DNA of 64,000 bases from Azolla caroliniana (GCA_043228905.1 JBHGNT010000008.1:21204001-21268000), one strand, 5' to 3'; counted from the first letter of the stretch, positions 44,700-55,881 are shown. A program made the numbers and translations. The notes: generated by a model from the sequence alone, not told the origin.

Positions 44700-46250
44700 G
44701 AGCCAGATGCCGAACCACGATAGGGAAGCCCCAGGTCAAAAAGGCGGAGGCTAGACAAGAAAGATGGGCGAGGATTAGTGAAAGACGCACTCGCGGCTGT
44801 GGAGAAAATGACCGTAGGTGACAGCTCCGCAACTACGGAGCCCAGCACCACCTTCAAAATAATCCGGGAACCACGACCGATCATTACGGCCCAGTCACAA
44901 TGAGGTAAAGCCGTATTGACGGCGGAAAGCGAGGTCCTGGCGTATCCAGACATCCCAGACACAACCCATGAGTTCGGCGCACTATTACAGTTCGGAACCT
45001 CTTTTGAGCTCATGGAATTCTTGGCAACATAATAGATAAAAGTCTCACAACGAATGGCTGAGGAGCATGTGGAGCACCAAATGATCGAGCGTGCATTAAC
45101 ACAAACGACGGAAAGTGATGATGAAGACCAGTTAGCCAGAGTCGGCAGATAGAGGAACGCCGGTATACGCCGAATGGGGATGGAACTACCCCCATTAAAT
45201 GCGGTCCTAGTCGAAGTTCATAGGGAATTGGCAAAGGTCAGCATGGGAGCCAAGGAGATGGCCATTAAAAATAAGAATGTCTGGAAGAAGGTTAAACTGA
45301 CCCAAGCCGAGCTGCAAAAAGCTAACGAACGCATCGCGGAGCTGGAAAATAACGCGACTATAGTGCAACAGGCAACTCCACCACCAAACAACGCCGTCGA
45401 AACCCTGAGGGAAGAGATTGAGGCTTAGACCGCCATTGCCTCAAAATAAAAAAGGGCCATACAACTAGCGGAATTAGAAATTGATCGCCTCCGCGCTGAA
45501 CTTCGCCAGTCCTCAGACAGGGAAAAGGACATTTGGGCCAATGGCCGAAAGGCAGTAGGAACCCTTGATGAGAAACTCGCAGCGGAGACAACACATCACA
45601 CCCGGACGAAAGAAGAAAACGCCCAATTACAGGAGGAAGCGAAAAAATCGGAAGCGGCAATCACAGGACTCCGAGCCCTATTAGAGAAAAAGAAAGCATG
45701 GTTGGACGAGCAGCTGGTGGGCGAACAGGAGAGAAGGCATCAACTCGAAATCCGCCTGAACAATGAAATGGGAATCCCAACTTTGGGCAGGTATGAAGAG
45801 CACGTATGAGGATGCGGCGGCGGTTAATCAGCAAGAAATTGCAAACCTCAAGAAATCTGTAGAGGAAGCATGCAACCGTTGCCAAGCCATCACGGACAAC
45901 GTGCGTATCCTTCTACAAACGAATCGGGAGAGGTTTACGACGCAATTAAAAATGACACTAGACAAAGGATGGATGACGTGGGCTGCACAAGCGGTGGAAT
46001 TGCATGCGTATCGAGCGGATTGGGAGAATCGCAGGAAAGACGATCGAGGCTTCTATAAACTAAATGAGGAAAGCATTGCCGCAATACGCGAGGACCTAGC
46101 GCAAGACCATCGCACGCTAGCGGACCAACATTTCGAAGAACTTGCAATGCTACTAGATGATTTTGGCGAAAGTCAGGAGGATATGTTTCACCAGAGCATG
46201 CAAGTCGGCAACACGCGAACAAATGAGGAATCCATCGCGACACCGTGTTA
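44700..46250 (+). pseudogene. Decayed GC-rich coding region with long coiled coils
   Basis: Several plus-strand frames join across stops and shifts. One reads VHRELAKVSMGAKEMAIKNK, then KLTQAELQKANERIAELENN, LAELEIDRLRAELRQSSDRE and EENAQLQEEAKKSEAAITGL. A later frame (45763-46251) holds EIANLKKSVEEACNRCQAIT and SIAAIREDLAQDHRTLADQH. Heptads rich in L, A, E and K predict coiled coils. I recognise no family. It stops near the 5' LTR of gypsy element E and does not resume beyond the 3' LTR. It may be a gag-like or extra frame of another retroelement. Confidence 0.5.
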
Positions 46251-46468
46251 GGGTACTGCTGAACAAGAGGAACCTCAGGCCAGGTCACTAGAAATTACCA
46301 CTATGGTGAACAGTGTGGAACGGTGAGCGGAGTCCCCCGCAATACCAAACAATGACACCACTGCCCAAGTGTAACCCTAGCCACCGGAGCAGACGCTTAC
46401 GACTGACCACACAGAGAACATCCTAGACCAAGAGGAACCGCAAACCCACTTCTTAGACCCAGGGACCC

Positions 46469-47074
46469 AGGTAGTTAGAGCATAGACATCGCATAAGTAG
46501 GGAGAGATACGAGGAGAGTAAATGAGGGGAGAAAATCTAGGACAAGAGTGACGGGTCATGAATGCTTGTAACGGTCATTCCTTGAGCTATAAAAGGGGCG
46601 ACCTTTGATTGTCTTCGGGGGGGGGGGGGGGGGCATCTAGAAAAAAAGGGTACACGGAGAAAGACCGAGGAAGGACCGTGGAAGAAGGCGCTTCCCCTTT
46701 GCTCGCGTCAGATGCCCAAGTGCTCCCGACCTGGGGATCGACCTTCTGCGCACCGCCATCTCTTTGTACCTGGCTATTTCGCCAAGCTCCGCGCTCCTTC
46801 ACTGGCTATGATCCGGCTGTAACCACTCACAACACCGTGCACCTGTGTTTTAATAGAACTCTTTCTACCGAACATACTTCATTCTCAGTGTCTTTGTCCG
46901 TGTCTGTGTCTACGCGTGACTCTCTTGATCTCTCTCGTTTGCTAGACTTGCTCTCCTGTGGGCTCAAGACCTACGCGGGCCCCAAACTCCTCCCTCCTCG
47001 TTTTCCTGATTCGTTGGTTCGAGACCCCTGTGGTCTTGTCCGACTTCTATGCATCCACGAGGATTTCCTCGACA
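46469..47074 (+). repeat. 5' LTR of gypsy element E
   Basis: It aligns with the 3' LTR from aggtagttagagcatagac to ...cctcgaca. The core promoter TATAAAA is at 46588-46594. A run of 17 G follows at 46617-46633. The first bases do not show the usual TG, so the exact start is uncertain by a few bases. Confidence 0.9.
46617..46633 (+). repeat. Poly-G run (17 G) at the expected transcription start in the 5' LTR of E
   Basis: The run begins 29 nt after the first base of TATAAAA. The 3' LTR has 23 G in the same place (58743-58765). It should fall at or beside the start of the R region. Confidence 0.9.
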
Positions 47075-47094
47075 TATTTGGTGAACCCGACGTG
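47075..47094 (+). other. Probable primer-binding site region of element E
   Basis: tatttggtgaacccgacgtg follows the LTR end directly. Such a tttggtg...gacgtg start is common after gypsy LTRs of plants. I cannot assign the tRNA without a search. Confidence 0.5.
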
Positions 47095-47120
47095 AAAAAG
47101 GGCGGCAAAGGAATCTGGAG

Positions 47121-48542
47121 ATGAGCGGAAGCGAACTTGTAGAAGCGATGGCGGTGGCGGTAGACCGCCTGGTTAGTGCTCGCGAGGGCACGAGTGCCCT
47201 CGACCGGGCCATAGAGGCAACAGTTGGCAAGATAGGCCGGTCCGGCGGAAAGGACGCCATGAGTTACTTAGAGGCCTACAAATCTGAAATGCAGATGAGG
47301 GACATACCCGAAGATAGACGGCTAGCGGGGTGTCCCCGGGTCGTAACACCACACATTCATACAGAGATGGTCGAGATACAAGCGGGCTGTCACGATTGGG
47401 CGGAGTTCGCAGAGGAAGTTCTCGAGAGGTACAACTATGATGATTCGCTCCGGCTATCGAGAAAGGATTTTATGGACTGGGTCAACAGCCCCGACAAGGG
47501 TCAGAACGCTTCTGCGCTCCTCCAGGAGTTCGAGTCATGATTCACACGACTCTCTAGGTTGGACCGAACCGTGCTCGAAACGAGCAAGGTTCTATTTTTT
47601 GTCACTTCGTTCGACTCACGTGTCCGGGAAAGCGTGGGTCTTCTTTTGGAAACCAACCGAGGCCTCACGACTGACTGGGTGACCGTCAAGGAAGTATGCA
47701 ATAGGATTGACAAATGCTGGGACTGGAAAGAAAAGGGGTCCTCGTCGGTCGGGCCGGCTATCGAAATCAGGGCCGAACCAATGCCGACCCGAATGGAAGA
47801 AACGAGGAGGTGGCTTGAGCTAGGCCCACCCCCGGCGAACATAGTCGCAGGACCTGTAGGTGGCGCTGGACTAGAAGAACTGACAAGGATGGTGTGCAAC
47901 CTCCAGATCGCCAAGGCCCGACGAAGTGACGAAGGTCAGCCGCGCGACCAGCAACTACCGGCCAATCAGAGCTGTGTATAGTGCGACGCCACCGGACATG
48001 CTCGGAGAGAATGCACTGACTTCGGAGAAGCGCTCAAGAGTAATGTAGTCTGCCTTTCGAATGACAGGGTACATGCGAGCGACATGCGAAGATTGCTCGC
48101 CACGAATTTCGGACGAGGTGGCATGAAGAGTTTAATGGAAGAAGCCGTGACCTGGCACGTCGAAGCCATCCACTATTCGGCTTCGGCCGGCATATGCGTA
48201 GGGGAGAAGGCGACCAAAACCGATTCTGAATCTGGGTTCTGGCCGGTCGTTCTCGAGACCTTGTCTGGAGGGAAGCTGCAGAAGGAGGAAGTGGAGCACG
48301 CAGAAGAACGTGTTCATGAAGTTACTGGGTGGAGAGACCCCGTTGAAGAAAGCACCGGCTTTGTGGAGGCCACGTGCAGAAACTACGAAGCCCTGATCGA
48401 CGAAAGGCGAGCGGGAAAAACCGGGGGAGCGGGCCCATCGGGGAGGCAAGACACACAAAGCGCAACCAAAAAGCATGATGCCGCTCTGACTGGATCCCAG
48501 GAGAAGGAGAAGGGCAGGATTCCGAGCTTCCGCTTAAGCTAG
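47121..48542 (+). pseudogene. Gypsy gag of element E
   Basis: One frame runs from ATG 47121 through stops at 47538-47540 and 47979-47981 to 48540-48542. The N-terminal part shows AEFAEEVLERYNYDDSLRLS and KDFMDWVNSPDKGQNAS. The middle part, VRESVGLLLETNRGL followed by TDWVTVKEVCNRIDK, is the capsid-like core. The CCHC knuckle is CV*CDATGHARREC, with a TAG inside the CX2C loop, so the frame is open either side of one mutated codon. The frame continues directly into protease. Confidence 0.88.
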
Positions 48543-48557
48543 GAGATAGAGAAAACG

Positions 48558-49250
48558 GTGAACCTACAAAAGGTTCTAGAGAAACCAGTTCTCGACAGTC
48601 GCATAGAACTCACAGTTAGGGAAGTGCTCGACATAGCAAGAAGGGAGTTCCACGACTGCATCGTGGACCTCATAAATAGGAAGCGTCTCGCAACGGAACC
48701 AGAGCCTGAGAAGCCGGTGGGGGTAAGGGTGGCACTCCTTGATGAGATGGCCGTGGAAGACGAGCTCGCGGAGAGCCACTATGCCAAACCGCATTGGGCA
48801 AGAGCTACTACAGAAACCCCGGTTCGTATCGGGAATGTCAAGGAACCGGTGGTGGCTTTAATCGACCACGGGTCGGAAATTAACCTGATGTCCATGGACT
48901 TCTACAAAAAGGGGAATTGGCCGATCAATACCAAACATGGGTGGAAGATACGCGCGGCAACAAGAGCCATGGAAGAGTTACACGGGGCTTGCCCGAACGT
49001 CAGGGTGAGCGTCGGGGACGTCGACATAAACCAACACTTTTTCGTGCAAGAGACGTCCTCTCACCCTGTCATCCTTGGGGAACCATACATCACAACAACT
49101 GGAATGGAAACGAAAGTGCTGGACAATGGTTCAGCCTACGTGAGGGTAAAAAGTCAGGACGACCGTCACTCTGTTCAATTTTTGACCATCCGGAAGAACC
49201 ACGAACGAAATCGCGACACCCTTGGAAATGATAACAAGCCGGATTTTTAA
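48558..49250 (+). pseudogene. Gypsy aspartic protease region of element E
   Basis: This is in the same frame as gag, separated by the TAG at 48540-48542. It shows VREVLDIARREFHDCIVDL before the protease, then VVALIDHGSEINLMSMDFYK. The active-site triad is Asp-His-Gly (48865-48876) where Asp-Ser/Thr-Gly is normal. ILGEPYITTTGME matches the flap-distal ILG motif. Codon use suits the gag region. The altered serine would probably abolish activity. Confidence 0.85.
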
Positions 49251-50550
49251 AAGGGGCTATCAAGGCCTGGGGCCGCGGTAGTCCGAATAACCGAAAAGCT
49301 CCCCACACCTGTAAAATAGGTAGGAAAGTTTTGTTCTCCGACAACGGAGGACGTACCATAGTCAGCATCGGTGGCCGGAAAAGAAGACGGGTCGAGATGC
49401 ACTTAAAGGCGTATAGAGCCTTGAGTCGCGACGAAGGAATTGGGGAACCCATGGAGGCGGTCTCGTTTGATGACACCTTGGGTGAAATCGGGAAGGTAGC
49501 CGAAGGAGGTCTAAGCGAAGACCGAGTCATACCGGTCAACTCGATCGACATGTATGAAGTCATTGCGGACTTCGAAAGAGGAACCCGGGCGCATCGGATC
49601 TCCTGAGTAGACATGAAATACAAGACTGTGGACCGGAAGGTGAAGCCCGTCGCGGCTCCCTTGCCGGAGGGCAGCTGGGAATGAATAAAGGGGGTCGCTA
49701 CCGACCCCAGCTTGTGGGATCCGACCGGCATAGGGCACCGTTTCACTAACAAAACGCTGCGAGAGTTGAAGATCGGTGGGGGTGGCTTCCTACTGCCGGC
49801 GGTAGAGGATCGGTTCAGAAGGATGCTCGAAAGGCATGGGAAGGCCTTCGCATTCTCACCAAGAGAGATCGGGTGCGTCAACCCGACCATCGTCGAGCCA
49901 ATGGTAATCTTTACGGTGTCACACGCACCATGGAGCCTCAAGTCAATCCAAGAACTGAGGGCTCACATGCCGATGCTGATGAAGCTCCTTAACAGAAAGT
50001 AGAGCTAGGCATCCTTGAACCGTCAAGTGCCCCCTATTCTAACCGGTGGTTTACGTTACCGAAGAAGAACGGTACGCTGCGGTTCATCCAAGACTTACAA
50101 CCTGTCAACAAAGTGACCATCCGTAATACAGGAGTCGGACCGATGATCGATGAGTTCGTAGAAGCCTTCGCTGGAAGGTCCATATACTCAGTCGGAGACC
50201 TTTACTCAGGATACGACCAATTCCAGCTGGCCGTGGAAAGCAGGGACATCACGGCGATGCGAACCCCTCTCGGTCTACTTCGGATGTGCACCTTACCACA
50301 AGGAGGAACCAACTCGGTTGCACACATGGTGAATGCTATGAACAGAGTTCTGAGGTATTGCATTCCGAACATCACCATGCCTTTCCTGGATGACATCCCT
50401 ATCAGGGGGTGTCTGGAGGACACCAAGGAGGAGTCGATCGGCGCGGACGGGTGCTGAAGGTTCATCACGGACCACATTGCTGATTGTGAAAAGATACTAC
50501 AGAGGCTCGAAGGTGCACGGCTTACCTTCTCGGGAGAGAAGTCGGCCTTC
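49251..50550 (+). pseudogene. Gypsy reverse transcriptase of element E
   Basis: Connection sequence in a shifted frame (49331-49606) leads to GKAFAFSPREIGCVNPTIVE and the PWSLK block. After another one-base shift near 50002 come LEPSSAPYSNRWFTLPKKNG and RFIQDLQPVNKVTIRN. Then follow YSVGDLYSGYDQFQLAVESR and TLPQGGTNSVAHMVNAMN. FLDD at 50383-50394 is the catalytic YxDD-box equivalent. A stop lies near 50455. The motifs are well kept between the breaks. Confidence 0.92.
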
Positions 50551-51060
50551 GGGCAACAAGAGATATTAGTGGTTGGACACCTATGTGGGTCGTACGGCTG
50601 GAAGCCATCGCCGACCAAGGTAGAGGCCATCTCGGCAATGAAGGAGGAGTGTGGATCCGTCACAGAGGTCCGACGATTCTTAGGAGCATGCGCCTTCTAC
50701 ACATATGGATCCCTCATTACGCGCACGTCGCAGAACCACTCTACGGACTGCTAAAGAAGAGCAGAAGATTCGAATGGACGAAAGAACACACGGAGGTGGT
50801 CCGAAAGCTAAAGCGGGCGCTTACCGCGGCACCGGCTTTGCGCAAAGTGGAATACGCACCGAGTACTCCGGTCTACATCACAGTGGACACCAACCCCACC
50901 GGGATCGGATGGGTCGTAAATCAAGAGGACGAAGACGACATGCGCTTCCCTATCCGGTTCGGTACGAAGGTACTAAGTGAATGACAACGAGGGTACGCCC
51001 AAGTCAAGCGCGAGCTGTGGGGTATCGTTTCGGCGGTTAAGGTCGACAAAGACTACTTAA
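50551..51060 (+). pseudogene. Gypsy RNase H of element E, first part
   Basis: The tether VVGHLCGSYGWKPSPTKVEA and EVRRFLGACAFY precedes a one-base shift near 50700, then IWIPHYAHVAEPLYGLLKKS. RNase H begins with ITVDTNPTGIGWVVNQ (first catalytic aspartate) and continues to KRELWGIVSAVKVDKDYL with its glutamate. A TGA falls after KVLSE near 50984. The reading stops at the CTTAA target of element F and resumes at 56772. Confidence 0.9.
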
Positions 51061-51980
51061 TGAAGGGAACAACACGCTCCCTATACGCAACGGTCGGCCA
51101 CAACCGAGCTTAGAATCATACACAGAAAACGGGAAATAAAGCACGACACGAAGAAGAGAAGAGTACGTAGGATGTTTACATGGAAAACCCAAACTAAGGG
51201 AAAAACCACGGCAGCCCACATGCTGCAAACTATCACTATGTTAGAATGTACAACAGTGAGTTCACGGAGGCAACAACCTCGTGCTCACAATCTTCGCCAT
51301 AGGCAGCGGTTACAACAGAGGCAACGACCTCTTTCTTTCTCTCTCTCTCTGTACACAGTTACGCGCTCTCTCTGTTTCCTTGCGCCAACAAGGATGACAA
51401 CAACCGTAAATAAAAGTTTGCCCTAAGTCATATTTATACTAATATAACTTTTCGGCTATTTACAAATATAGCTTCGATGGACTCTCAGAAACATATTTAC
51501 GAATATGTCTCTTCATCCGGTTTCGACATTCCTCACCGGGTCTGCGCCATCCGGCTCTCCGTAGCCGAGTACTCCTCATCCGGTTCTCACCGGGTCTGCG
51601 CCATCCGGCTCTTCGTAGCCGGGTACTCCTCATCCGGTTCTCACCGGGTCCGCGTCATCCGGCTCTCCGTAGCCGGGTACTCCTCATCCGGTTCTCACCG
51701 GGTCTGCGCCATTCGGCTCTCCGTAGCCGGGTACTCCTCATCCGGTTCTCACCGGGTCTGCATCATCCGGCTCTCCGTAGCCGGGTACTCCTCATCCGGT
51801 TCTCACCGGGTCTGCATCATCCGGTTCTTCGTAGCCGGGTTCTCCTGATCCGGTTCTCACCGGGTCTGCACCATCCGGCTCTCCGTAGCCGGGTACTCCT
51901 CATCCGGTTCTCACCGGGTCTGCACCATCCGGCTCTCTGTAGTCGGGTACTCCCCATCCGGAGGGACTTGTCTCCCAACA
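51061..51980 (-). repeat. 3' LTR of element F
   Basis: TGAAGGGAAC... to ...GTCTCCCAACA on the plus strand, 920 bp. It contains eight units of a 54-bp repeat. The polypurine tract (complement of aactcccccttcact) follows at 51981-51995. Confidence 0.93.
51531..51960. repeat. 54-bp minisatellite in the 3' LTR of F, 8 units
   Basis: The unit opens catccggctctccgtagccg and continues through ggtactcctcatccggttct to caccgggtctgcgc. The unit length is a multiple of three, so the plus strand stays open as an 18-residue repeat (RVCAIRLSVAGYSSSGSH). This frame is antisense to the element and probably not a gene. Confidence 0.92.
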
Positions 51981-52019
51981 AACTCCCCCTTCACTCCGGT
52001 ATGGGGTGTCTTACAAGTC

Positions 52020-53082
52020 CGATCCGCTTCCGGCATGCATCTAGCTTGTCGGGTATCAGAACTTTGGTCAGCATATCTGACCCGTTCTCGGCCGTGTGGA
52101 TCTTCATCAACGCGAACTCCTGGTCATCTACTCTTTCCCGGATCTAGTGATACCTTCGCTGGATATGCTTCGTCCGGGAATGGTAGGCCGCATTCTTTGC
52201 AAGGTGGATGGCACTTTGACTGTCGCAATAGAGTCGGTATTCATCTTGCCGGATACCGAGCTCTCCGATGAATTCCTTCATCCATAAGATTTCCTTGTCG
52301 GCTTCAACAACCGCCATGTACTCCGCCTCCGTGGTTGACAATGCAACCGTCTTCTACAGCCTCGACTACCACGAAACAGCTCCCCCTGCATATGTCATTA
52401 CATACCCGGATGTAGACCGGCTGGTATCCACATCAGCCGACATGTCCGAATCGGTGAAACCATCAAGTTGAGGTTTTCCGGAGCCGAATCGGAGACACAT
52501 ATTTGAAGTGCCCTTCAAATACCGGAGTATCCATTTGACCGCGTTCTAGTGCTCTTTGCCGGGATTGCTCATAAACCGGCCTACCACTCCGACTACGTAT
52601 CCAATATCTGGTCGGGTGCACACCATTGCGTACATCAAGCTCCCGACGGCAGAGGCATATGGAATCTTCATCATATCCGTCTTCTCTGCTTTTGTCTTCG
52701 GGCTTTGCTTACCGGATAGCCTGCAGTTTGCCGGAAGTTTCGATCCGACCGATTTCGCATCTGACATGTTGAACCGGTGAAGCACCTTTGTCACGTATTT
52801 CTCCTATGACAGCCATAATTGCTTCGCTGACCGGTTCCGGATAATATGCATCCCCAGCATCTGTCTTGCCGGACCCAAGTCTTTCATTGAGAAGGTCCGG
52901 TTGAGAGCCTTGTTCAGCATCTGTATTTTGACTTGGTCCCATTCGACGATCAACATGTCATCCACGTACAGAAGGAGTATTAGGAAATCGCCTCCTTCGA
53001 ACTTCTTCACAAACACACAGTGATCGGCCTGCGTCTTGTGGTACCCTTGATCAGTCATGAAGGAGTCGAACTTTCGGTACCA
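52020..53082 (-). pseudogene. Copia reverse transcriptase end and RNase H of element F
   Basis: On the minus strand, DHCVFVKKFEGGDFLILLLY leads into YVDD (complement of 52957-52968), then RTFSMKDLGPARQMLGMHI and YASAVGSLMYAMVCTRPDIG. RNase H follows with GFTDSDMSADVD, ALSTTEAEYMAVVEADKEIL, LYCDSQSAIHLAKNAAYHSR and TKHIQRRYH. Stops lie near 53082, 52802, 52545, 52360 and 52145. RT and RNase H motifs are still easy to read. Confidence 0.9.
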
Positions 53083-54288
53083 TTATCGGGGGGACTGTTT
53101 CAACCCGTAGAGGCTCTTCTTCAACCGGCATACGAGGTGCTCCTTCCCTTTCCCCACGAATCCTTCCGGTTGCTGCATGTAGATCTCCTCTTCGAGGTCT
53201 CCGTGAAGGAATGCCGTCTTCACATCCAGCTGCTCTACCTCAAGGTTCATGCTTGCCGCTATACATAGCACCATCCGGATGGAGGTCATGTTTACAACCG
53301 GGGAAAATATCTCGTCAAAGTCCACGCCCTTTTTCTGCTGGAACCCCTTCACCACGATCTTGGCTTTGTATCTCGGGGGGTTGCCGGCATCTCCCAGTTT
53401 CAACTTGTACACCCACTTGTTCCGGAGTGCTCGCTTTCCTTTCGGCAACTCCACCAATTCGTACGTATGGTTCTCATGCAGGGAATCCATCTCATCCTGC
53501 ATGGCACTTAACCATTTGCGGTTGTGGATGTCATCCTTCGCTTCTTCGAAGCTTTCCGGCTCCCCCTCATCGGTCAGCAGAACATGCTCTGCATCCGGAA
53601 ATCTCCGGGGGGCCCTTCTCTCTCTGAGAGGATATCTCCGTCTTCGGGCTTCGGTAACCGGTTCCTCCATTTGCTCTTCATCCGAATCTGATTCGGGGTC
53701 TTGGCCGGTTCCGGTCTCAGCTTCCTCTACTTCTTCTTCTGCCGGTTCGGTATCCTCACCGTAACAAGCTGGTTCCTCGAGTGCTAACCGGTTTCTTGCC
53801 GGTTGGGTCTGCTCATCGTAGAGTCTATCCTTACCGGTCGACTCAGAGTTCATTATCTTCTTCTCCGACTCCCAGTCGGCGAGCATCTTGTCCTCCATGA
53901 AGATAATATCTCGACTCCGGAATACCTTCTTATCGACCAGGTCCCACACTCGGTAGACGAACTCATCGTCACCGTAACCGAGGAATATGCATGGCCAGGT
54001 CTTTGGATCTAACTTTCCTCTCCGGTCCTTAGCTACATGCACGTACGCGAGACACCAGAACACCTTCAAATGCCGGTAGGACACTTCCTTACCGGTCCAT
54101 ACTCTCTGTGGTGTGTCTCCGTCCAGGGGTACTGAGGGTGATTTGTTTATCACATATGTCGCCGTCGAGAGTGCCTCAGCCCAAAACTTCGTGGGTAGTT
54201 TTGCATGCGCTAGCATACTCCGGACCCTCTCCATTATGGTCCGGTTCATCCTCTCGGCCAACCCGTTTAGGTCCGGCGTCTTCAGCAC
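53083..54288 (-). pseudogene. Copia integrase C-terminus and reverse transcriptase start of element F
   Basis: This open frame of 401 codons begins LNGLAERMNRTIMERVRSML, the integrase glutamate block. KVFWCLAYVHVAKDRRGKLD and CIFLGYGDDEFVYRVWD follow. An acidic linker rich in E and D ends with RRRRYPLRERRAPRRF. The reverse transcriptase starts at LRNKWVYKLKLGDAG and runs to QLDVKTAFLHGDLEEEIYMQ and SLYGLKQSPR. It is the longest intact retroelement frame in the window. Confidence 0.93.
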
Positions 54289-54855
54289 GGTAAATTCGAG
54301 CTGGATTCCCTTCGAGCGACAGTACTCCTCGAACTACCCCCGGTATTCACCTCCGTTATTTGCTCGAACCGCCTTCAACTTCCGGCCGGTTTCTCTTTCC
54401 ACTCTCGTGTGGAGCTCTTTGAAGATAGATAACACCTGATCCTTCGTCTTCAACGGTGTGGCCCACAACTTCCGGCTGTGGTCATCTATGAATGTCACAA
54501 AGTACTGCGCTCCGGCATGTGACTTTGTGTCTCCTTGACACACATCAATATGCACCAACTCCAGTGGTGCATTACATCTCATCGGTGGCCTTGGTCGGAA
54601 AGAGGTCCGGTTTTGCTTACCGGCCAGACAATCAGTGCACTTCTCCAAGTGCACGTTCTTCACTGGAATGAGGTTGTCTTCTGCAAGCCTCTTCATCCCC
54701 TTCTTGCTCATGTGACACAACCTCCTGTGCCACAGCTCACCGGCAGTGTCGGATGCCACGTTCACTTCCTCCGGACATAACTGGGCATTCATCAGGTATA
54801 GAGTGTTGACCTTCCGGGCCTGAGCCACAATCAGGCTTCCCTTGCTGAACTTCAT
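54289..54855 (-). pseudogene. Copia integrase N-terminal half of element F
   Basis: The minus strand shows ELWHRRLCHMSKKGMKRLAE and LEKCTDCLAGKQ (H-H-C-C complete), then VHIDVCQGD, FVTFIDDHSRKLWATPL and VRANNGGEYRG. The second catalytic aspartate (normally RADNGGEY) is asparagine. A stop after EYRG near 54336 separates it from the next frame. Confidence 0.9.
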
Positions 54856-54879
54856 GACACCATTCCGGATGCTACCCGT

Positions 54880-55150
54880 GTGGCCTTCATCATCTAGCCG
54901 ACCGGCTGATATCAGGTTCAGTCGAACCTCCGGAACGTGTCAGACATCCTTTAACAGCAACTTGCATCCGGTTGGTGTCGACAACCACACGTCTCCTATG
55001 CCGACAATTCGGCATGTACCATCATTCCCCATCCGGACACAACAGTGATCATCGGCTGAGTAGGATGAGAAGCATTTCCGGTCCGGGGTAAGGTGGAACG
55101 ACGCTCCGGAGTCTACCACCCAGGTCATCTCGTCGCCAGCAAGGTTTACC
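54880..55150 (-). pseudogene. Copia protease of element F
   Basis: MTWVVDSGASFHLTPDRKCF is encoded on the minus strand with an intact DSGA site near 55102-55113, followed by VRMGNDGTCRIVGIGDVWL. It is in another frame than gag. The join lies within the zinc knuckle, which reads CFYCGK and then passes into NLAGDEMTW, so the second half of the knuckle has been deleted. Confidence 0.88.
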
Positions 55151-55860
55151 GCAATAGAAGCAGGTAGGCCTCCCCCTTGACTTTGACCGTGTCCCCGACT
55201 TCTCCCGCTTCTGGGGACTACGGTTCCTTTGTCTTCCGCGTTCCGATTCGGTAAGGAGCGCTTTGGAGTCGGAGCTCGTATCTTTATCTTTCCAACGCGC
55301 CTCCTCATCTAGCAAGCTCGACTTTACTCTTGCTAGGGATAACCGTTTTCCTTCCGGCCCGGCGTTGCCCAAAGTGACAACCAACGTCTCCCAGCTATCC
55401 GGGAGGGAACCGAGCAGGAGTAGCGCTAGTACCTCATCGGCGAGAAGTACTTCCAATGAAGTTTCCTGGTGGATCAGCCCCTGGAAGGCATTCATGTGGT
55501 CCGCCATGCTGGAGCCATCTTGGTACCGGAGTCTTACTAGCTTCCTGAATACCGAAACCTGATTAACAACATTTTTGTTTTGAAACATTATGCCAATCTT
55601 CTCCTAGAGCTCATGAACCTTGCTCTCTTCATTGAAGTTGTTGTACAGGCTCATGTCGATGAAGCACCGTATGTACGCCGTTGTCTTCATGTGCATCACC
55701 TCCCATATCGCGGTGTCGTTTTTGTCCGGTCTCTTGTCCCCGAACTGAACCGGCAGCCAGAGGTCTTTAACCACGAGCATGTCCCTCATCTTCGACTTCC
55801 ACACTGAATAGTTGGACCCGGTGAGCTTGAACATGCCGCCAAACGATTCGTCCATTTTCT
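55151..55860 (-). pseudogene. Copia gag of element F
   Basis: It opens MDESFGGMFKLTGSNYSVWK, then SKMRDMLVVKDLWLPVQFGD and the UBN2-type core SVFRKLVRLRYQDGSSMADH with LLLGSLPDSWETLVVTLGNA. One stop follows SKVHEL near 55602. A basic segment rich in R, S and K precedes the half zinc knuckle RPTCFYCGK. Confidence 0.9.
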
Positions 55861-55869
55861 GTGTCGTTT

Positions 55870-55881
55870 TGCTCTGATACC
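55870..55881 (-). other. Primer-binding site of element F
   Basis: gctctgatacca on the plus strand, an exact complement of the initiator-Met tRNA primer site, two bases from the LTR at 55884. Confidence 0.95.

Noticed and set aside
51477-51848. Plus-strand frame with 18-residue repeats (RVCAIRLSVAGYSSSGSH), also at 56272-56904
   Set aside because: It is the antisense reading of a 54-bp LTR minisatellite whose unit length is divisible by three. The open frame is a by-product of the repeat.
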